Part shown: piece by piece, positions 23,289-34,234 of the stretch
Layout of the letters: every line of letters begins with the position of its first letter
Position numbering within the stretch: position 1 is the stretch's first letter
From: Ceratodon purpureus
Taxonomy: Eukaryota; Streptophyta; Bryopsida; Pseudoditrichales; Ditrichaceae
Direction of reading: 5' to 3'
Assembly: GCA_014871385.1 (NCBI GenBank)
Contig: CM026426.1
Location: 108,398,565-108,462,564, forward strand
Length of the DNA: 64,000 nucleotides
Made by a program: the position numbers and the translations under genes
The notes under the pieces: model-generated
Seen by the model: only the letters and a program-made list of their open reading frames with translations
What the model was told of the DNA's origin: nothing
Databases searched by the model: none

Positions 23289-23759
23289 TCAAGACGGTGT
23301 ACAAAAGCTTACCTGCTCGGAGTTGAAATATAAATCTGATTGAGAATCCGGCTCCCCTGTCGAAAATTCATTGAAAGAAATAGAAGGTTGCGGTGACTCT
23401 ACTCTTTGACTACAATTAAACACTAATTCTTCCGTCATGGCCTCACGAGCATCTCTACTTCCAAGTACCTCCTGTTCCTGCTCTTGATTACCGACTACGG
23501 TGTTCTCTAAAAACTCTTCCTTCTCCTCCACTATAGAGTCTAGAATAACTTTGCGAATGCTAGAAAACTTCAAAGCTACTGGCAGACCTGCTCCTCTCCT
23601 TTTCACGGGTGCATTCAAATGGTCACCTTTCAAACATAACTTCTTACGAGACTCTCTTCTCTTCCTCGCTCTTCTATCCGTAAAATCTGTACGACCTGGT
23701 TTTCTTCTAGGTTTAGGAGTGACATAAGTAGAGGGAGATGGACCTCCACTCTGCTTCAT
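23289..23759 (-). CDS. Small basic-to-acidic ORF of the giant element (156 aa)
   Basis: ATG at 23759, stop at 23289. The N-terminal third is very basic, with PKPRRKPGRTDFTDRRARKR and a second cluster APVKRRG that look like nuclear localisation or DNA-binding signals. The C-terminal half is acidic and Ser/Glu-rich (VEEKEEFLENTVV...). It lies about 0.6 kb upstream of, and divergent from, the SWIM-finger transposase, and resembles in size and layout the other small minus-strand ORF at 28298-28750. Accessory transposon proteins are often small, charged and nuclear, but no family was recognised; that role is inference. Confidence 0.4.
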   Translation of the reverse strand: MKQSGGPSPSTYVTPKPRRKPGRTDFTDRRARKRRESRKKLCLKGDHLNAPVKRRGAGLPVALKFSSIRKVILDSIVEEKEEFLENTVVGNQEQEQEVLGSRDAREAMTEELVFNCSQRVESPQPSISFNEFSTGEPDSQSDLYFNSEQVSFCTPS

Positions 23760-23819
23760 GTGTCTAACCAAAAAGACTCTCTCATAAAAAGGCTCTCTGG
23801 AGAACTTCCTACGTGCTTA

Positions 23820-24364
23820 AATACCTTTATCGAACAACTATTTTAATACAACCATAAGAACATATAGAATATTAACCGCTGACACATGTATTACACTCTT
23901 TATATTAGGATTACCAATAACAATTCTATAATTAAAGTACAGTTTAAAATATCATCCTTTAAATACAAAGAAGAAATCCGAGCACACTAAAAATTAAAAG
24001 ATTTGAATCAAGCACTTCAATACATGCTCCTTTTTTTATTTATTGTCTTAAATGTAGAAAATAAAAGACGGCTCATTGTACTCTTATAATATATCATAAC
24101 CAATAGAATCCGCTTCACGATTCAAATTGTTAAAGTACAGTTCTAAAATACTTAGACCTGCAAAAAGTGGCATTGTAATTAGTTAGCGCCGTCTCTTTTA
24201 AATCTTACATTCGTTACCTAACAGAATGAATCATTCTCCAGCTGTTCACGTGGACATTCCGACCTGAATAAAATGATCAACAGCGATGCATCATTCCTCT
24301 CACTTTGCACTCGCGATACGGCATTGCTAATACACTCTCTCTTGTACTCTTTGCGTCTGCAATC
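23820..24364. other. AT-rich divergent spacer
   Basis: No gene seen. It separates the small minus-strand ORF from the rightward transposase gene and would contain both promoters; no clear TATA element can be singled out in the AT-rich background. Confidence 0.35.
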
Positions 24365-27300
24365 ATGGGGATGGTCTGTCTGTACGCCCAAGGCATGGGC
24401 ATCCCTCTTAGGTTTCGCGTAGATAACGATGGTCTAGCTATTGTTTCCTCTCTTCGCCTGAGTCTCAGATTCCATTTCCGTGAGGACACCATCAGTATAG
24501 AGGAGGAGATCTTTGATAACGTTACTGCCGAGGTTACCCACACCCTCGGGCAACCTTCAGTGAGAGATGAGAACAACATGTTGCAGTGGAGACTCCTCCC
24601 TGGATCCTATAGAGTCTATGGTCTTACTAATTCTCTGATGGCTGCATCCACTGAGATCCTCACCCCCCGTCGCTCTTCTACTTGCACAATTCAGACTCCC
24701 TTACCTCGTGATGTCAAAGTCAAAGTCGAGCCTGGTACCGAGACTTCAGATGTAGAGAAACCTCCTCCGACCGTCATATCTCTCTCTTCTGATGACGAAG
24801 TCAGTCCCGTCAAGTTGGTGCCTAAGGTCCACGCAGATGCTCCTCCTTCCAATGTGTCTCCTCCATTGTCCCAGGTCACAGTTAGCATTGTTCCGCTCCT
24901 TAAAGAGATTGCTAAGACGCGTGGGTCAAAAAACATTTTGAAGAAGATAGACTATTCCACTATTAGACACGAGAGAGTTGAGTACTTGCCTGCGAAGTTT
25001 GATGGTCCGGTTCTTTTTGAGTTGCCCCCAGCTGCTGCAGGATCCTCTAAGCTCGCCGCCAAGTCTATGCAGGGAATGGACAAACGATACGACGGACACT
25101 TGTGGACCAAGACCATCACAACAAACATCAAAAACGACTTCGGACTCTCTTTTCGAAGTTCCACCTGCGTCGGATGGCTCCGCTGCAGCAACCCGGAGTG
25201 TGACTTCCTGAAGCGTGTTCCGAAGATCTTCGAGGTTAACGAGACTGAGTTCGAAGGCTGTACCCTGCAAGCTTTTGTCATGGACCAGCCTCCTCCATCT
25301 GACTCCACGCTAGTGTGCAAGGTATGTAAAGAACCTCCATCATGTGTAGCTACATGCGAGGCTAAGATTTATTACGTTGTGGGCAAACCGAATCAGACTA
25401 GAGCTTGTATTCACATAGGAACACATGATCATCCAGTGAAAGTAGGAGACTACAGAGACTCTAAAGCAGAGATTAGTAGCTTAATAGAAGAGCAGGTAGA
25501 GATGAACAACAAAGCAACAAAGAGCGCCGTTGTCCTGGAGGCGAGCAAACTCCTCATCGGGAGCTACCTGCTACAGCCCGAGGATGCACCACCGAGGAAG
25601 CTGACGATGGAGGAGCTGGTTCCTGTTCTGGATCGCTGCAAAGACATGGCGTCACCAAACATCCGCAACAAAGTCGCCACCTTCAAAAAATTCAAAAGGT
25701 ACGGAATCATGGACGGTATCACCAAGCTCCGTGGTAACAGTCTCTGGGCATATGTCCAAGAGAATAGGTTTCCTGGTCAGGGATCCATGCGTGACAAAGT
25801 CTTCCTCTTCAAGATGTCGGAGGTCCGCCCGGGAAGTGGTGTCGACTTGGTCAGCCGAATGCAAGCTGGTGGCGACTTGGAGAACGCATGGATCATGTTC
25901 GACCATGTAAAACGCGTCAAAGATTGGTCGACGATGGCGTGCCATGTGTACGACGCCACCTACTGCCGCGTGATGACAATCGCCACTTGCGACATGCAGT
26001 CCGAGGACACGGAGGCCCAGCTCGTCTTCTGGAAAAACCTGAACCTGGTCATGGAGATCAATGGCGTTGCAGCGCCGAACTTCAAGGGGTTCATGGCGGA
26101 TAACGCACAGGCGAATTGGAATGCAGTGCGAATCCTTTACGGCAATGGCAACAAAGAGGACCCAATGGAGGACCGGGAGAGGTCGTGCTTGTTCCACTGG
26201 ACTCAGAACATGGTGGCGTATACGCAGAAGCACTTCCCCGAAGAACTCTGGGAACAGCACAAGAAGATGTGCACTCAGTACAAGAATGCGACCAGCATGG
26301 CAGAGGCGGAAACTCTGTACCACGCGTTGCGAGCATGGTGGGCATCCACCGGGGTCGTTGGCGAGAGCGGGCTCATCAAACTCGATCAGTGGCTGTCATT
26401 CTGGCACCACCGCTTCCGCCAGTGGGGGGGATTCATGACCGAGGTATTCTCTCTGCACTCTGATTTGATGTTTTTGATACTGGTTTCCTATCCCAAATCT
26501 ACAAAACTCTAATCCAAGAATCTAACGGCACCTACTGTCAAAACTGCAGAAATTCACGAAAGAGGAACTCACAGAGATGTCCACCTGTAACCTCGCCGAA
26601 ACAGTTCACAACAAGTGGCTCCAAGCTTCAGGAAACAACGGGAACGACCTCTACGTTGCTACCGTGGACGATTTTGTTTGGGCTTTTCTACAGGTTGTCA
26701 ACTACTACCAGTTCCTCAAAGGTGACGTCGGCGGAACAGGACCATCGAAGAAGGAACTCCGGCTCCAGATGGCTGAACGCAACGCAAAGAAATGGGGAAA
26801 TCCTACACTGCTCGATAAGCCCATGCTCGATATGCCAGGCGCGGATGAGTTCTGCACCCGTCAGCCTATCATGCCTGGAGCGGAAGTCTTCGGTTCACAG
26901 AAGCGAAAAGCCGACGTCCCCATCGGAGCTGACGAGGAGTCTCATCGCCCGGACAAGACAAACTTCTCACGCCCAAGAGGCCCAAGACGTGCCGTCAGGG
27001 CTCGCCCTATGCAGATGCCCGTCATTGTGGAAGACGACTCCGAACACGACACCGAGGTACAATGTACCCAACCTCGTGCCCAGGAAGTTGATTCCCCTTT
27101 ACCTTCACCTGTGAACAAGGGCGGCATTCGCCATGTCAACGCGGTTGAGGAAATGAAGGTCGACGTGAAGGAATGGCACATTTCCAGACTTCACAAACTT
27201 TCTGCGAAGTGCTGCTGGGCCCAAAGAGCTGAAACGAAGAAGAAGTGCACTGAGAGAATCGTCAGAGGGCCCCTTTGCACAGCTGCACCGACCTACACTG

Positions 27301-28043
27301 GGCTGTGGACTAACTATCGCAGGAACACAGTCGAGAAGACAGAGTTCTTCTTCTACTCCGACGATATTGAGCGCTGCGTGAAAGGCTCTAAGCGCAAGTG
27401 GGTAGCGCACTACTCAAAGGACCAGGAATTCCCCTCCATTCCTGAGGTCTGGCCAGTGAAACTAGGTACTAACCTAAAACTGACTGAGATTCTTGCCCTC
27501 GAAGCAGCGGGCTTTCAACTTCCGCCGAAGAAACCCGTTTCCCCAAGACGCCTGTTCTCTTCTGCCCCGGCCCCTGCAAATCTCAGCTCAGTGCCAGTCC
27601 CTGCAGACGCTGACCGCTACCCAGGCAAGAGAGACGGCAAGATGATTAAGCGCACTGCCACTCGTCCCAATCCGGCGCAGGGACTATCCATGGGCTCCTC
27701 CGAGTCTCTCAAAGCGCGCCTCCGTTCCGTCACCATGATACCTGAGCCGGGCCACGGTTGCATCATTGGGCTGGATTCGGGCGTCGCTCCACACATCACA
27801 CGTTACGAGATTACCATCAGTTCTTACCCTGGTTGCACTTGCCCAGCATTCAAGAAGACGATGACTACGTTCAAAGGCAGGACTCAGTTCACGTATTGTA
27901 AGCACCTTTACTACATACTCTTGAAGGTCTGCAACCGTGATCCCGAGGCCGAGCTTTTCATCCATGCGCCTACCTTTAGCTTGAACGAGGTCAAGCTTCT
28001 CCTAGAGAGTGGAATCTTGCGTCACCCCTTGGCGAAGAAGTAG
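24365..28043 (+). CDS. MULE-like transposase with SWIM zinc finger
   Basis: Two exons, 24365-26443 and 26550-28043; the 106-bp intron (26444-26549) joins ...FMTE to KFTKEELTEM in frame. About 1,190 aa from the first in-frame ATG. Order: N-terminal region with a SUMO-site-like VKVEPG (about residue 118) and SUMO-interaction-like VISLSSDDE (about 135); a cysteine module CVGWLRCSNPECDFLKR; the pair CKVCKEP...CVATC; and a transposase-like core with HVYDATYCRVMTIATCDMQ, then FMADNAQANWNAVR and CLFHWTQ, which I read as the D...D region of an RNase-H-fold MULE-type enzyme. A C-terminal SWIM finger follows, CTCPAFKK...FTYCKHLYYIL (CxC...CxH). Such enzymes cut and paste DNA at terminal inverted repeats. 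The frame is open throughout, so it may be functional. The catalytic Glu is not assigned. Confidence 0.72.
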
Positions 28044-28049
28044 GTAGCC

Positions 28050-28290
28050 CTCCTACTTTAGAACTGCCGTTTCCACAATGGCCATTTGTCACGTAGTGAA
28101 TGATTTTAGTAATATACCATGTACTAAGTCAGCTATTCAGAAGCTGTATTGACTTTTTCATTATATTAAAGGCTTTGTCGTTCGCATTGATTGCACTCTA
28201 TTTCAATACATTCTATCTTGAAGAAGTGTAATATATACCTCGTATCCCCTGACATGTACCATTTATTACGGCAAACATATACTTGTTATT
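28050..28290 (+). other. 3' flank of the transposase gene
   Basis: AT-rich, no ORF; contains ATTATATTAAA and AATATATAC stretches that could serve for polyadenylation. It separates convergent genes. Confidence 0.35.
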
Positions 28291-28297
28291 AGATGTC

Positions 28298-28750
28298 TCA
28301 ATCTTCGAACCTAACACGTTTAGGGTTGCCCACTACACTATCAGCAGGACTGCCAGCCTCTGACTGTACTACAGGACAAACTACATTTGCATTCACTTTC
28401 GTTCCAACACTTGGCAAGTGTCCTTGGTATGAACGTTTCAGCAATGGCCCACCTCCCCGCCTCCGATTCACTGATTCCCTGGAATAGGTTCCCCTTGGGA
28501 TCTTTCCAACCCTGGAGTATGCATGAGTTTGCAAAGGCACATCTGCGTTCTCCTCTAGCACTCTGATATCATCCGAATTTTCTGAACGTAGAGGTTCAGC
28601 TCTTACATCCGGTTGTACGTCAACATCCGTTGTCAAAGGACGCCCTTGGCTGTTGGCCATCACCTCTTCTTCGTCCTCGACCTCAACATATGGTTGAAAT
28701 GGACAAACACCGTCAGCAAGTGATACAACAATATCTCTAACGTCTTCCAT
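28298..28750 (-). CDS. Small charged ORF of the giant element (150 aa)
   Basis: ATG at 28750, stop at 28298. The N-terminal half is acidic (VEVEDEEEVMANSQG), followed by a Ser/Asp-rich middle (SENSDDIRVLEENADV) and a basic C-terminal half with VNRRRGGGPLLKRSYQGH and a final NPKRVRFED. No domain was recognised. Converging on the transposase and similar in size, orientation and charge pattern to 23289-23759, it may be a second accessory protein; both may be first exons only. A loosely similar small charged minus-strand ORF lies at 62340-62798 in the CpG-rich insertion. Confidence 0.4.
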   Translation of the reverse strand: MEDVRDIVVSLADGVCPFQPYVEVEDEEEVMANSQGRPLTTDVDVQPDVRAEPLRSENSDDIRVLEENADVPLQTHAYSRVGKIPRGTYSRESVNRRRGGGPLLKRSYQGHLPSVGTKVNANVVCPVVQSEAGSPADSVVGNPKRVRFED

Positions 28751-28759
28751 AACTGCTGT

Positions 28760-29462
28760 CCCGCACTACGGAAAAGAGCTTCACAAAACACCAACAGAAA
28801 AGAGGAAGAGACATACAATAATCCCACCTTAAATATCCGTGAAGATGATGCTTGGCGCCCTTGAAAACCGGCTTTTCATTGATTCGAAAGTTGTCGTCCT
28901 AAAATGAATGAAAAAGGATGAGGGTTGAGCAGAAGTCATTTAGCATTTAAAATTTTAAATAAAAAATTAAAAAAAAAAAAATAAAAAAATAAAATAAAAT
29001 TATAAAAAATGAAATTAGAAAAAGAAAAGTAAACAAAAGGAAAAATAAATATTAAGGTTGAAAAAAATATGAAGGCGATTGAGAAAATAAAAGAGAAAAT
29101 AAAATGAAAGAGAATTAAAGGATAGGACTCTTTTGACCCCTTTAACAAGATAGATAGAATAATGGAAGTTAATATAAAAAATAAAAGATAAAAAGTTGTA
29201 AGGCATGTAGACTATGGCGGATGAATTCTAGCAATGTTAAGAAAATGTTAGGAAATTAAATGTTACTTGATTCCTTTTAAAAGGTTCAACACCAGTACAT
29301 TTTAAGTAGTAATTTGCATATAAATTTGAGGAGATAAGGGAAATTAATGTATGCCTGAACTAGTTAGAAGGAGCTGGAGCATAATAATTGGTGCACACTA
29401 AAAAATTAATCACCAAGAAAAGAGAAAACGAACTACAAATTCAATGAAAATACTGTAATTAA
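28760..29462. other. AT-rich subterminal region
   Basis: Long A/T runs (28955-29110) and no coding sequence. It lies just inside the right inverted repeat. Confidence 0.4.
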
Positions 29463-29655
29463 TCCACGGTTATAGGGTCAATAAAATTACTAAAATTAGT
29501 AACTTTCTAAAAATATACTAATAATATTCGAATCTTCTAATTTTATAATTTATTTTTAGTAAAAAAATTGCTATTTTAAGGTTCTGTCCCCCATTCTGTG
29601 CTCTCCGTTCTCCAAATCTGCGCTCACCGCTCTCCGCTCTGCGCTCTCCGCTCAC
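29463..29655 (-). repeat. Right terminal inverted repeat of the giant element
   Basis: In reverse complement it reads GTGAGCGGAGAGCGCAGAGC, then GAGAGCACAGAATGG, and ends at ACCCTATAACCGTGGA, matching the left end at 8981-9084 in order. The spacer between the second and third blocks is about 90 bp longer. Confidence 0.65.
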
Positions 29656-29700
29656 GTACAAGCTACGTCCATTTGTGCATGGCTCGTGAATTGATTTCGG

Positions 29701-30000
29701 CATGTTGTTTTCTTGCTCTGTGTTTAACTAGGGAAACACCCTTCCAATGAACTCACAAATCTGATATGGGCCACATTGCATTTGATTGAGTCTTGACTGA
29801 TAATGTTGTTGTTGTTGTGATGTAAAGGTCTTGGGCGGCCGAGGGGAGTTCGAATTGGAGCAGCCGGGTCTTACGGTTTCAAGGAAACTGCTAGGTATGT
29901 TTAGAAATCTATTACCTTTGTTGCCACCGCCTGCCTTCAGTACTCAGTGGCGTGACTGCAGCTAGGATGTTCATGTTGTTTTCTTGCTCTGTGTTTAACT
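29701..30000. repeat. 29-bp direct repeat bracketing an exon-like segment
   Basis: A 29-bp string starting CATGTTGTTTTCTTGCTCTG occurs at 29701-29729 and again at 29972-30000. Between them, 29828-29894 is framed by AAAG| and |GTATGT and encodes VLGGRGEFELEQPGLTVSRK in one frame, which looks like an isolated exon of unknown origin. 29925-29965 contains pieces matching 33503-33530 and 36164-36186 in reverse, so the segment is a mosaic. Confidence 0.45.
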
Positions 30001-30108
30001 GGAGATAATAGTTTACTGATCGGACGCAACGTCCAGTTTAGTTAGAAAATAGTTTTTTAGGATCAAGAGGGAATGGCAATTCCATGATAAACCTATTTGT
30101 GCAGCAGA

Positions 30109-32493
30109 ATGTCAAACCTATTTGTGCAGCGGCGATCCAAATCTTTGGTGAAAGGGAAAGCTGTGGCACAAGAGGAGGAGCTGCGACGCGATTCCGTGAA
30201 GGGGAAAGGGAAAGTCGTGGCACAAGATCTGCCGAAGGTCAAGACGGAACCAGGGCCGGAAGGGATCACCAGCTATGAGTGGGAGACTCCCTTCAATCTG
30301 GATGGGATTCCACAAAAGCTATGTGAGCGCCTCCAGACTAAGGCTCCGTTGCTGCTGGGGAGGGACGACGCCAGGTACTCATGAACCTTTTTCGTGGAGG
30401 CGTTCGGGCTCAGCAATGAAGGACCCATGCCCAACAAGGTCACGGAAGCTATGGTGCCTCGCTCTTGGTACGATCAGATATGGCCTCCTGGCGATGGTGC
30501 CAACAAAAATCGACACTACTTCAGAGACTGCTGTGATGAAGTAGCCTTGATGAAGTACAACCAATGCTACATGGAGGTGTATGGGGAAGCTCCGGACAAC
30601 AAGGCCTTCAGTCAATCATTCTTGCGGGCTTGCATTTACCATTTCAAGGAGGGGCACCCAGTCAATTGGGCTGGGGCAGCGGCTCAGATTCTGGAGGAAC
30701 GTTTCCAACATGCAAACCTAAATCCTCTGAAGCTGCGACCCCCAGCTCTCCGTTACCAGGTTGAGCGAATTCTCAAGGAGGTGGCACAGTTCTTGAAGGA
30801 TGGAGGATGCGATACTTGGGGTGATGGAGTTAGGGCCGCTTCTATTGGCAACGTCAAGGAACCGCACCAAGAAGGAAGTACTGGTGGAGACACGAAAGGC
30901 TGTGCTACCACTAAGCTCCAAGAATTGCTCGAGGAGGTGGTGCGTAAGACGGCCGAGCTTCAAGCTGTAGAGAAAGAGCTGGAGACGAAGCAGCAATCCC
31001 TGTTGCAGATGGATGAGAGGATTTGCCACTTTGAGGCCGAGGATGAGCGCCTCCAACAGCATGCAATGCTCTTGCGGAAGAAGAGTAAGGAGCTACAGCG
31101 GGCCGGGGATGTAGAGGAGAAGATGCTGAATGATAGGGAGATCCGCAAGGTTGGGGGGGAGATTCAAGCAAACATCTTGGAGTGGGATGCGGCTGACCTT
31201 GCCAGGACTTCAGCAAAGGAAGATGTGGATGTGGCTGCAATGAAGTACAAGAAGGCGGAGGAGGAAATCGCAGACCTCCAGGAGAAGTGCAAAGCCGAAA
31301 AACTTGCTCAAGCCTCCATCAAGCCAAAGGCGGTTGATGGAAACAACGGAGGAGAGGCGGGTGGAGACCCTGTTCTTCACCTGGACAAACCTTGTCCTCG
31401 GTGCCACCTCAAGTTTGTTGCGAACACCGTCTTCCCTTTTTCTTGTGGTTGTTTGTTCCACCCTTGGTGTCTGTGGGCAGAGCTTCTTGCAGGAGGTCGT
31501 GTTTGTCCTTTGTGCAAACAAGAAGGTGACCCTCGCTGGATGGCAGCATGGGGGTTTGATGTGTCGGCACCAAAGCCACAAGCCTGCGAAGACACCTCTG
31601 CCAACATGTCCTCTACACCAAAGCCAGAAGTCGGCAAAGACACCACTATCAACGTGACCTCTACTCCAGTTGTGGACCCGTATGCATATGAATCTGACGA
31701 AGACGCTGACATGCCTCTCTCAAGGAAGAGACCAGGGTCTGGTTCATTCGAGTGTGAACTGCCTCTAAAGATGGCGAAATTGGATTCAGAGCCCACCCCT
31801 ATGCCTGGTGAGGGTGAATCGTCTCAGGCTGGAGCGACATTGAACTCAGAGCCCTCACCTGAGCTTGGTAAGGCTCAACACAGAATCTCCACTCCTTTAT
31901 CTTGTCCTACAGAATACATTTCGGATTTTCCTTGTTTTCTGCCCCCCCTAAAACTGCCCGAAGAGCTTCCTTGTTTTGAGACACTACAGCTAAAACCTTC
32001 TAACAAGAAAACGCAAATTTCTTTTAAAAAGATAGAAGCGGTTGCTAAGGCTGTGGCGTACTTATCTCTTCACAGTACGTTCCTTGTCACACTTTTTAGT
32101 TTCCACCATAGTTATTTGTAGCCAGTTAGTTGTAGAGCTCTTTGTTTTCTCGGCTTGTAACTATAATAACCGTTATTGTTGTTGGAAACTCACTTACCAT
32201 AGGTTGTTGCTAATGTCTGGAATGGGTCTGGTCTGTTTCCAACAGCAAATGAGCAGGTAGCCGAGGGGGAGGAGGAACATGGCATATCAATGGGTGAGGA
32301 GGTAGAGAGGCAAAGTGGAGGGCAGTCGGAGCCGATGGAGGTTGATGTTACCGTGGCCAAACCTATCACTGTAGGACTCCTTCGAAGACTATCTATTCAA
32401 AGTGGAATAGTCGCGGATATCCGCATCGGAACTGACCGAGCACAGGGTCTTCGCGCGGAGCCTCCAGTTCCCGTATCTTCACGCTCAGAGTAG
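30109..32493 (+). pseudogene. Coiled-coil / RING-type zinc-finger protein with one in-frame stop
   Basis: From ATG 30109 the frame runs to TGA at 30382-30384, continues in the same frame to 32074, then crosses an intron (32075-32245) and ends at 32493, about 740 codons in all. The N-terminus is basic, with a SUMO-site-like VKTEPGPE. A globular region (SWYDQIWPPGDGANKNRHYF...) follows. A long coiled coil spans about residues 265-405. A RING-like finger has CPRCHLKF...SCGCLFHPWC...CPLC. The tail is disordered and acidic. RING proteins usually act as ubiquitin or SUMO ligases. The single TGA is the only obvious lesion; read-through or recent inactivation are alternatives. A 41-bp intron that would remove it is implausibly short. 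The family is not recognised; it may belong to a transposon, since it sits next to the giant element. Confidence 0.55.
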
Positions 32494-32499
32494 TCTCCT

Positions 32500-33372
32500 C
32501 AACGTGGACAGTAGAATGAAGCCAGGGACTCTAGAAATGACGCACCAAACAATCAATTTTCTTTATGTAACTGTCTACACCTATTGTATGCTAGGACAGT
32601 CTACCAGTGTTTCAGTAGTTTTGTGTTTGGTACACTTGCTATGATCTTGGCCCTCGGGTGTTTCTTTACCTCTGACTGATGTAGGGTTTTCAGAGACTCT
32701 TCAGTTTTTTAGCACCATTCTCGGATTTGGTACATATCATGGTCACATTTTACTTTGAACGTAGATGTCTTGCTTGAACTTCATGCTGGTTTCTGAAGCA
32801 ATCTTGCAATTGAAAAAGCAAGCACGGTTTGAATTCACCTCCTGATCATTCTTTTCAATCATCGGCTTTATCACCTAGTTGTCATTTTTGTTTCGAAGTG
32901 CTCATACTGTTGAGAATTCAATAGTTCTTCATGTTATCTTGAATTTGAAATTACTATGTGTAGAATTTTGGAGGTTTAATCTAAACGTGGATGAATTATA
33001 ATAATGGACTTATGAGAAAGTATATATTGAATACGGTTCTGATAAATCGTAGAGGATGTTGATGCAGAATTTATGTACATTAGCATGCTAAGGCACAAAA
33101 TAAATGTTTGAAACTATTCGAAGAAAATTAGAAAGCTGGGACTTTTTACTTTCTAAACCCTAAAGCTGGGACTTTTTACTTTCTAGAACTTAAAATTTGC
33201 CAATAATAAGTAAAAGTGGAAAAGTAAAACTCAAAGTTTATTTGCAAATCAAATTCCAGGTATGAGTGGAAATTGGCCTCTTCAGGATTTACATTGGAGT
33301 CTAAAGCTAATGCACAATTACTAATTAATCAAGCAACATTTTACTTGGAATTAATCATTAATCAAGAAACAT
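32500..33372. other. AT-rich intergenic DNA
   Basis: No gene or structured feature found, apart from a 22-bp direct duplication AAAGCTGGGACTTTTTACTTTC-like at 33133 and 33161. Confidence 0.4.
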
Positions 33373-33611
33373 TATACTTTTGGTGAATTTTGGCATTGAG
33401 ATCTTTTAGAAAGATATTTTAGAATTAGTACTGTTGGGAACTCCGGGAAGTTGAACTGTCGAGGGATTCTTAGATATAGTGAAATGTCAAGGGGCAAAAC
33501 AATTTACTGAAGGCAGGCGGTGGCAACAAATTTGAATTTTTTTAATTTTTTTAATTTTTTCTGTATTTTTATCGACTCAATTTGGATATAAGTAAAATCA
33601 CAAAATCTGAA

Positions 33612-33771
33612 TCATCGATGAAAGCCTTGGTGGCTTGGTGATCCGAGGCTTCGGATTCGAACTGTCGTGGCAACCCTAAGGTGCTTGTGCCGGGTTCGAA
33701 TCCACCCTCCGACACTCACCCCACCACGCTTTCCGATGTGCAGTTGACGGTGCAAACTTTCTTTTTTTTAA
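33612..33771 (+). repeat. tRNA-derived SINE
   Basis: Pol III box-A-like TGGCTTGGTG (33631-33640) and box B GGGTTCGAATCC (33692-33703) are followed by a T-rich tail ending at about 33770. A target duplication was not identified. Confidence 0.55.
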
Positions 33772-33778
33772 ATTTAGT

Positions 33779-33843
33779 GGAGTTCCCAACAATACTAATT
33801 CTAAAATATCTCTCTAAAAGATCTCAATGCCAAAATTCACCTG
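33779..33843 (+). repeat. Extra copy of the inverted-repeat arm
   Basis: GGAGTTCCCAACAATACTAATTC followed by CTCAATGCCAAAATTCACC. It is the same orientation and sequence as 35128-35190. Confidence 0.6.
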
Positions 33844-34056
33844 CCACATAAGAAATTTTGCCAAAATATCACTCAGCCACATATGAAATTTTGTTTAGCC
33901 ACATCCCTTTTTGTAGCCTCAGTCAAGCCCAACACTTTCAAACGCAATTTTTCTTCATCAGAATACTTGGGTAATCATTGTTGATGATATATTGGATCAA
34001 GGGGGTGGATCAATGACCAGAAAAAACATAACAGACCGATTCAAGACTGATTAAGG

Positions 34057-34232
34057 TCGATGGAAACAGAGGCAGACTAATTCAAGGTGGTGGAAACAAA
34101 GGCAGACTAATTTAAGGCGGTGGAAACAAAGGCAGACTGATTTAAAGGCGGTGGAAACAAAGGCAGACTGATTTAAAGGCGGTGGAAACAAAGGCAAACT
34201 GATTTAAAGGCGGTGGAAACAAAGGCTTACAC
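34057..34232 (+). repeat. Minisatellite, ~32 bp x 6
   Basis: Six near-identical units of the form GGCGGTGGAAACAAAGGC + AGACTGATTTAAA. The first units are slightly diverged (AGACTAATTCAAGGT). No ORF. Confidence 0.85.
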
Positions 34233-34234
34233 CA

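Larger units (their letters stand above)
8981..29655. mobile_element. Candidate giant terminal-inverted-repeat transposon (20.7 kb)
   Basis: The outer ends are homologous and inverted. The left end reads GTGAGCGGAGAGCGTAGAGC (8981-9000); the reverse complement of the right end reads GTGAGCGGAGAGCGCAGAGC. Both continue into GAGAGCACAGAATGG and further inside share ACCCTATAACCGTGGA (9069-9084; 29463-29478). Between them lie a MULE-like SWIM-finger transposase gene, a ParB/methylase-like gene, a palindromic satellite and small ORFs. A MULE-type transposase inside long G-rich inverted repeats fits a giant Mutator-like element. I could not find a clear 8-11 bp target duplication, and the right arm is about 90 bp longer than the left. 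The alternative is that the ends belong to two separate insertions. Confidence 0.55.

Noticed and set aside
23500..23727. Plus-strand ORF opposite the small basic ORF
   Set aside because: Antisense shadow; the minus-strand frame has the more protein-like composition and an ATG.
24277..27965. Several antisense ORFs across the SWIM transposase
   Set aside because: Shadows of the long plus-strand coding frame, which carries recognisable motifs and an in-phase intron.
30382..30384. TGA as selenocysteine
   Set aside because: No recognisable SECIS element downstream and no selenoprotein family match; a simple nonsense change is more likely.
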